A stretch of DNA of 5,950 nucleotides from contig DQNX01000043.1 of NCBI GenBank assembly GCA_015658965.1, positions 1-5,950 on the forward strand, read 5' to 3'. Below are positions 5,627-5,950 of the stretch, one piece after another (position 1 is the stretch's first letter; the number at the start of each line of letters is the position of its first letter). Below the pieces are notes generated by a model that saw only the letters and a program-made list of their open reading frames with translations, made no database searches and was not told the DNA's origin. The DNA is from Gammaproteobacteria bacterium. Lineage in GTDB: Bacteria > Pseudomonadota > Gammaproteobacteria > PS1 > Pseudothioglobaceae. Both the position numbers and the translations under genes were made by a program.

Positions 5627-5950
5627 TGAACAAGAGCCCGAATGGACATGGCCATGCTCTAACTCATCTTTTGTGGCCTCTCTTACATTTTCAATACTTA
5701 CACTAAAGTGAAGTGTTTCTCCAGCCAATGGATGATTAGGATCAATCGTCACTGTATCTTCATTAATTGATTTAACGTAAACAATGAATGGATCACCCTG
5801 CCCACCTTTAGATTTTAACTCCATACCTACTTCAAGATTGTCAATACCTTGTAGGGCTGACTTTTGAATCTCTTGAATCGCCTCTGAATTATAAGCACCA
5901 TAAGCGTCTTCTGGCTTAACTGATACATCGCAAGATTCACCAGCTTTCAT
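5621..5950 (-). CDS. slyD: SlyD-like FKBP-type peptidyl-prolyl isomerase, copy 2 (N-terminus outside window)
   Basis: Only the last 109 residues are present; they align without gaps to residues 52-160 of copy 1. The Met at the window edge matches the internal Met52 of copy 1, so it is not the start. About 51 residues should lie outside. The part seen covers the end of the first FKBP segment (DAYGAYN), the insert-in-flap domain, the second FKBP segment (NHPLAGETLHF) and a His/Cys tail HGHVHSGSCSH. By hand, about 75 of 109 residues are identical to copy 1, and most changes fall in the insert-in-flap domain. It is probably the upstream gene of a cluster with copy 1 and the methyltransferase gene. 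The gene appears intact as far as visible. Confidence 0.92.
   Translation of the reverse strand: MKAGESCDVSVKPEDAYGAYNSEAIQEIQKSALQGIDNLEVGMELKSKGGQGDPFIVYVKSINEDTVTIDPNHPLAGETLHFSVSIENVREATKDELEHGHVHSGSCSH

Noticed and set aside
5467..5706. Plus-strand 79-codon open frame across the two SlyD-like genes
   Set aside because: It is antisense to both conserved genes and has no support of its own.
5621..5950. Met at the window edge as true start of SlyD-like copy 2
   Set aside because: It aligns with the internal Met52 of copy 1; the rest of the FKBP domain should lie outside the window.

Overview
The window is AT-rich, gene-dense bacterial DNA. The predicted proteins look gammaproteobacterial: a SlyD-type prolyl isomerase with a His-rich tail, a YgdD-like DUF423 membrane protein, and periplasmic rhodanese/metallo-beta-lactamase-fold proteins beside a DUF302 protein. 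That last pairing is reminiscent of sulfur-oxidising gammaproteobacteria such as the Thioglobus/SUP05 group and its invertebrate symbionts. The lineage is an inference from gene content and composition, not a proven identification.

Left part (1-2613): two tandem paralogous genes on the minus strand. The upstream one (1210-2520) is complete. The downstream one (1-1179) runs off the left edge about 40 codons before its expected end. Both encode a Sec-exported protein with an N-terminal rhodanese domain and a C-terminal metallo-beta-lactamase (MBL) fold. In both, the usual HxHxDH zinc motif is replaced in the same way while the later ligand positions remain. A 93-bp region with overlapping divergent promoter-like elements separates this pair from a plus-strand gene (2614-3396). 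That gene encodes an exported protein with Gly-Pro-Phe-rich repeats and a DUF302 domain. It has no ATG; its signal peptide and Shine-Dalgarno sequence point to an ATT start. A perfect bidirectional terminator (3411-3441) follows.

Middle part (3445-4408): a small DUF423 membrane protein on the minus strand and an uncharacterised 143-aa cytoplasmic protein on the plus strand. They diverge from a 160-bp spacer carrying an 11-bp inverted repeat that holds an outward-facing -10-like TATAGT at each end. An AT-rich hairpin marks the convergent junction at 4417-4446.

Right part (4427-5950): a minus-strand cluster of two tandem SlyD-like isomerases (the upstream one cut by the right edge) followed by a small zinc-ribbon methyltransferase. 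The two isomerase genes share identical sequence past their stop codons, which shows that a 537-bp unit was duplicated.

The most notable points are the probable ATT start codon, the rhodanese-MBL pair with reversed domain order and an altered metal site, its divergent pairing with an exported repeat/DUF302 protein (a possible periplasmic sulfane-sulfur module), and two independent tandem duplications within 6 kb. No mobile element, CRISPR array, tRNA or rRNA was recognised, and no stretch over 300 bases lacks a gene.
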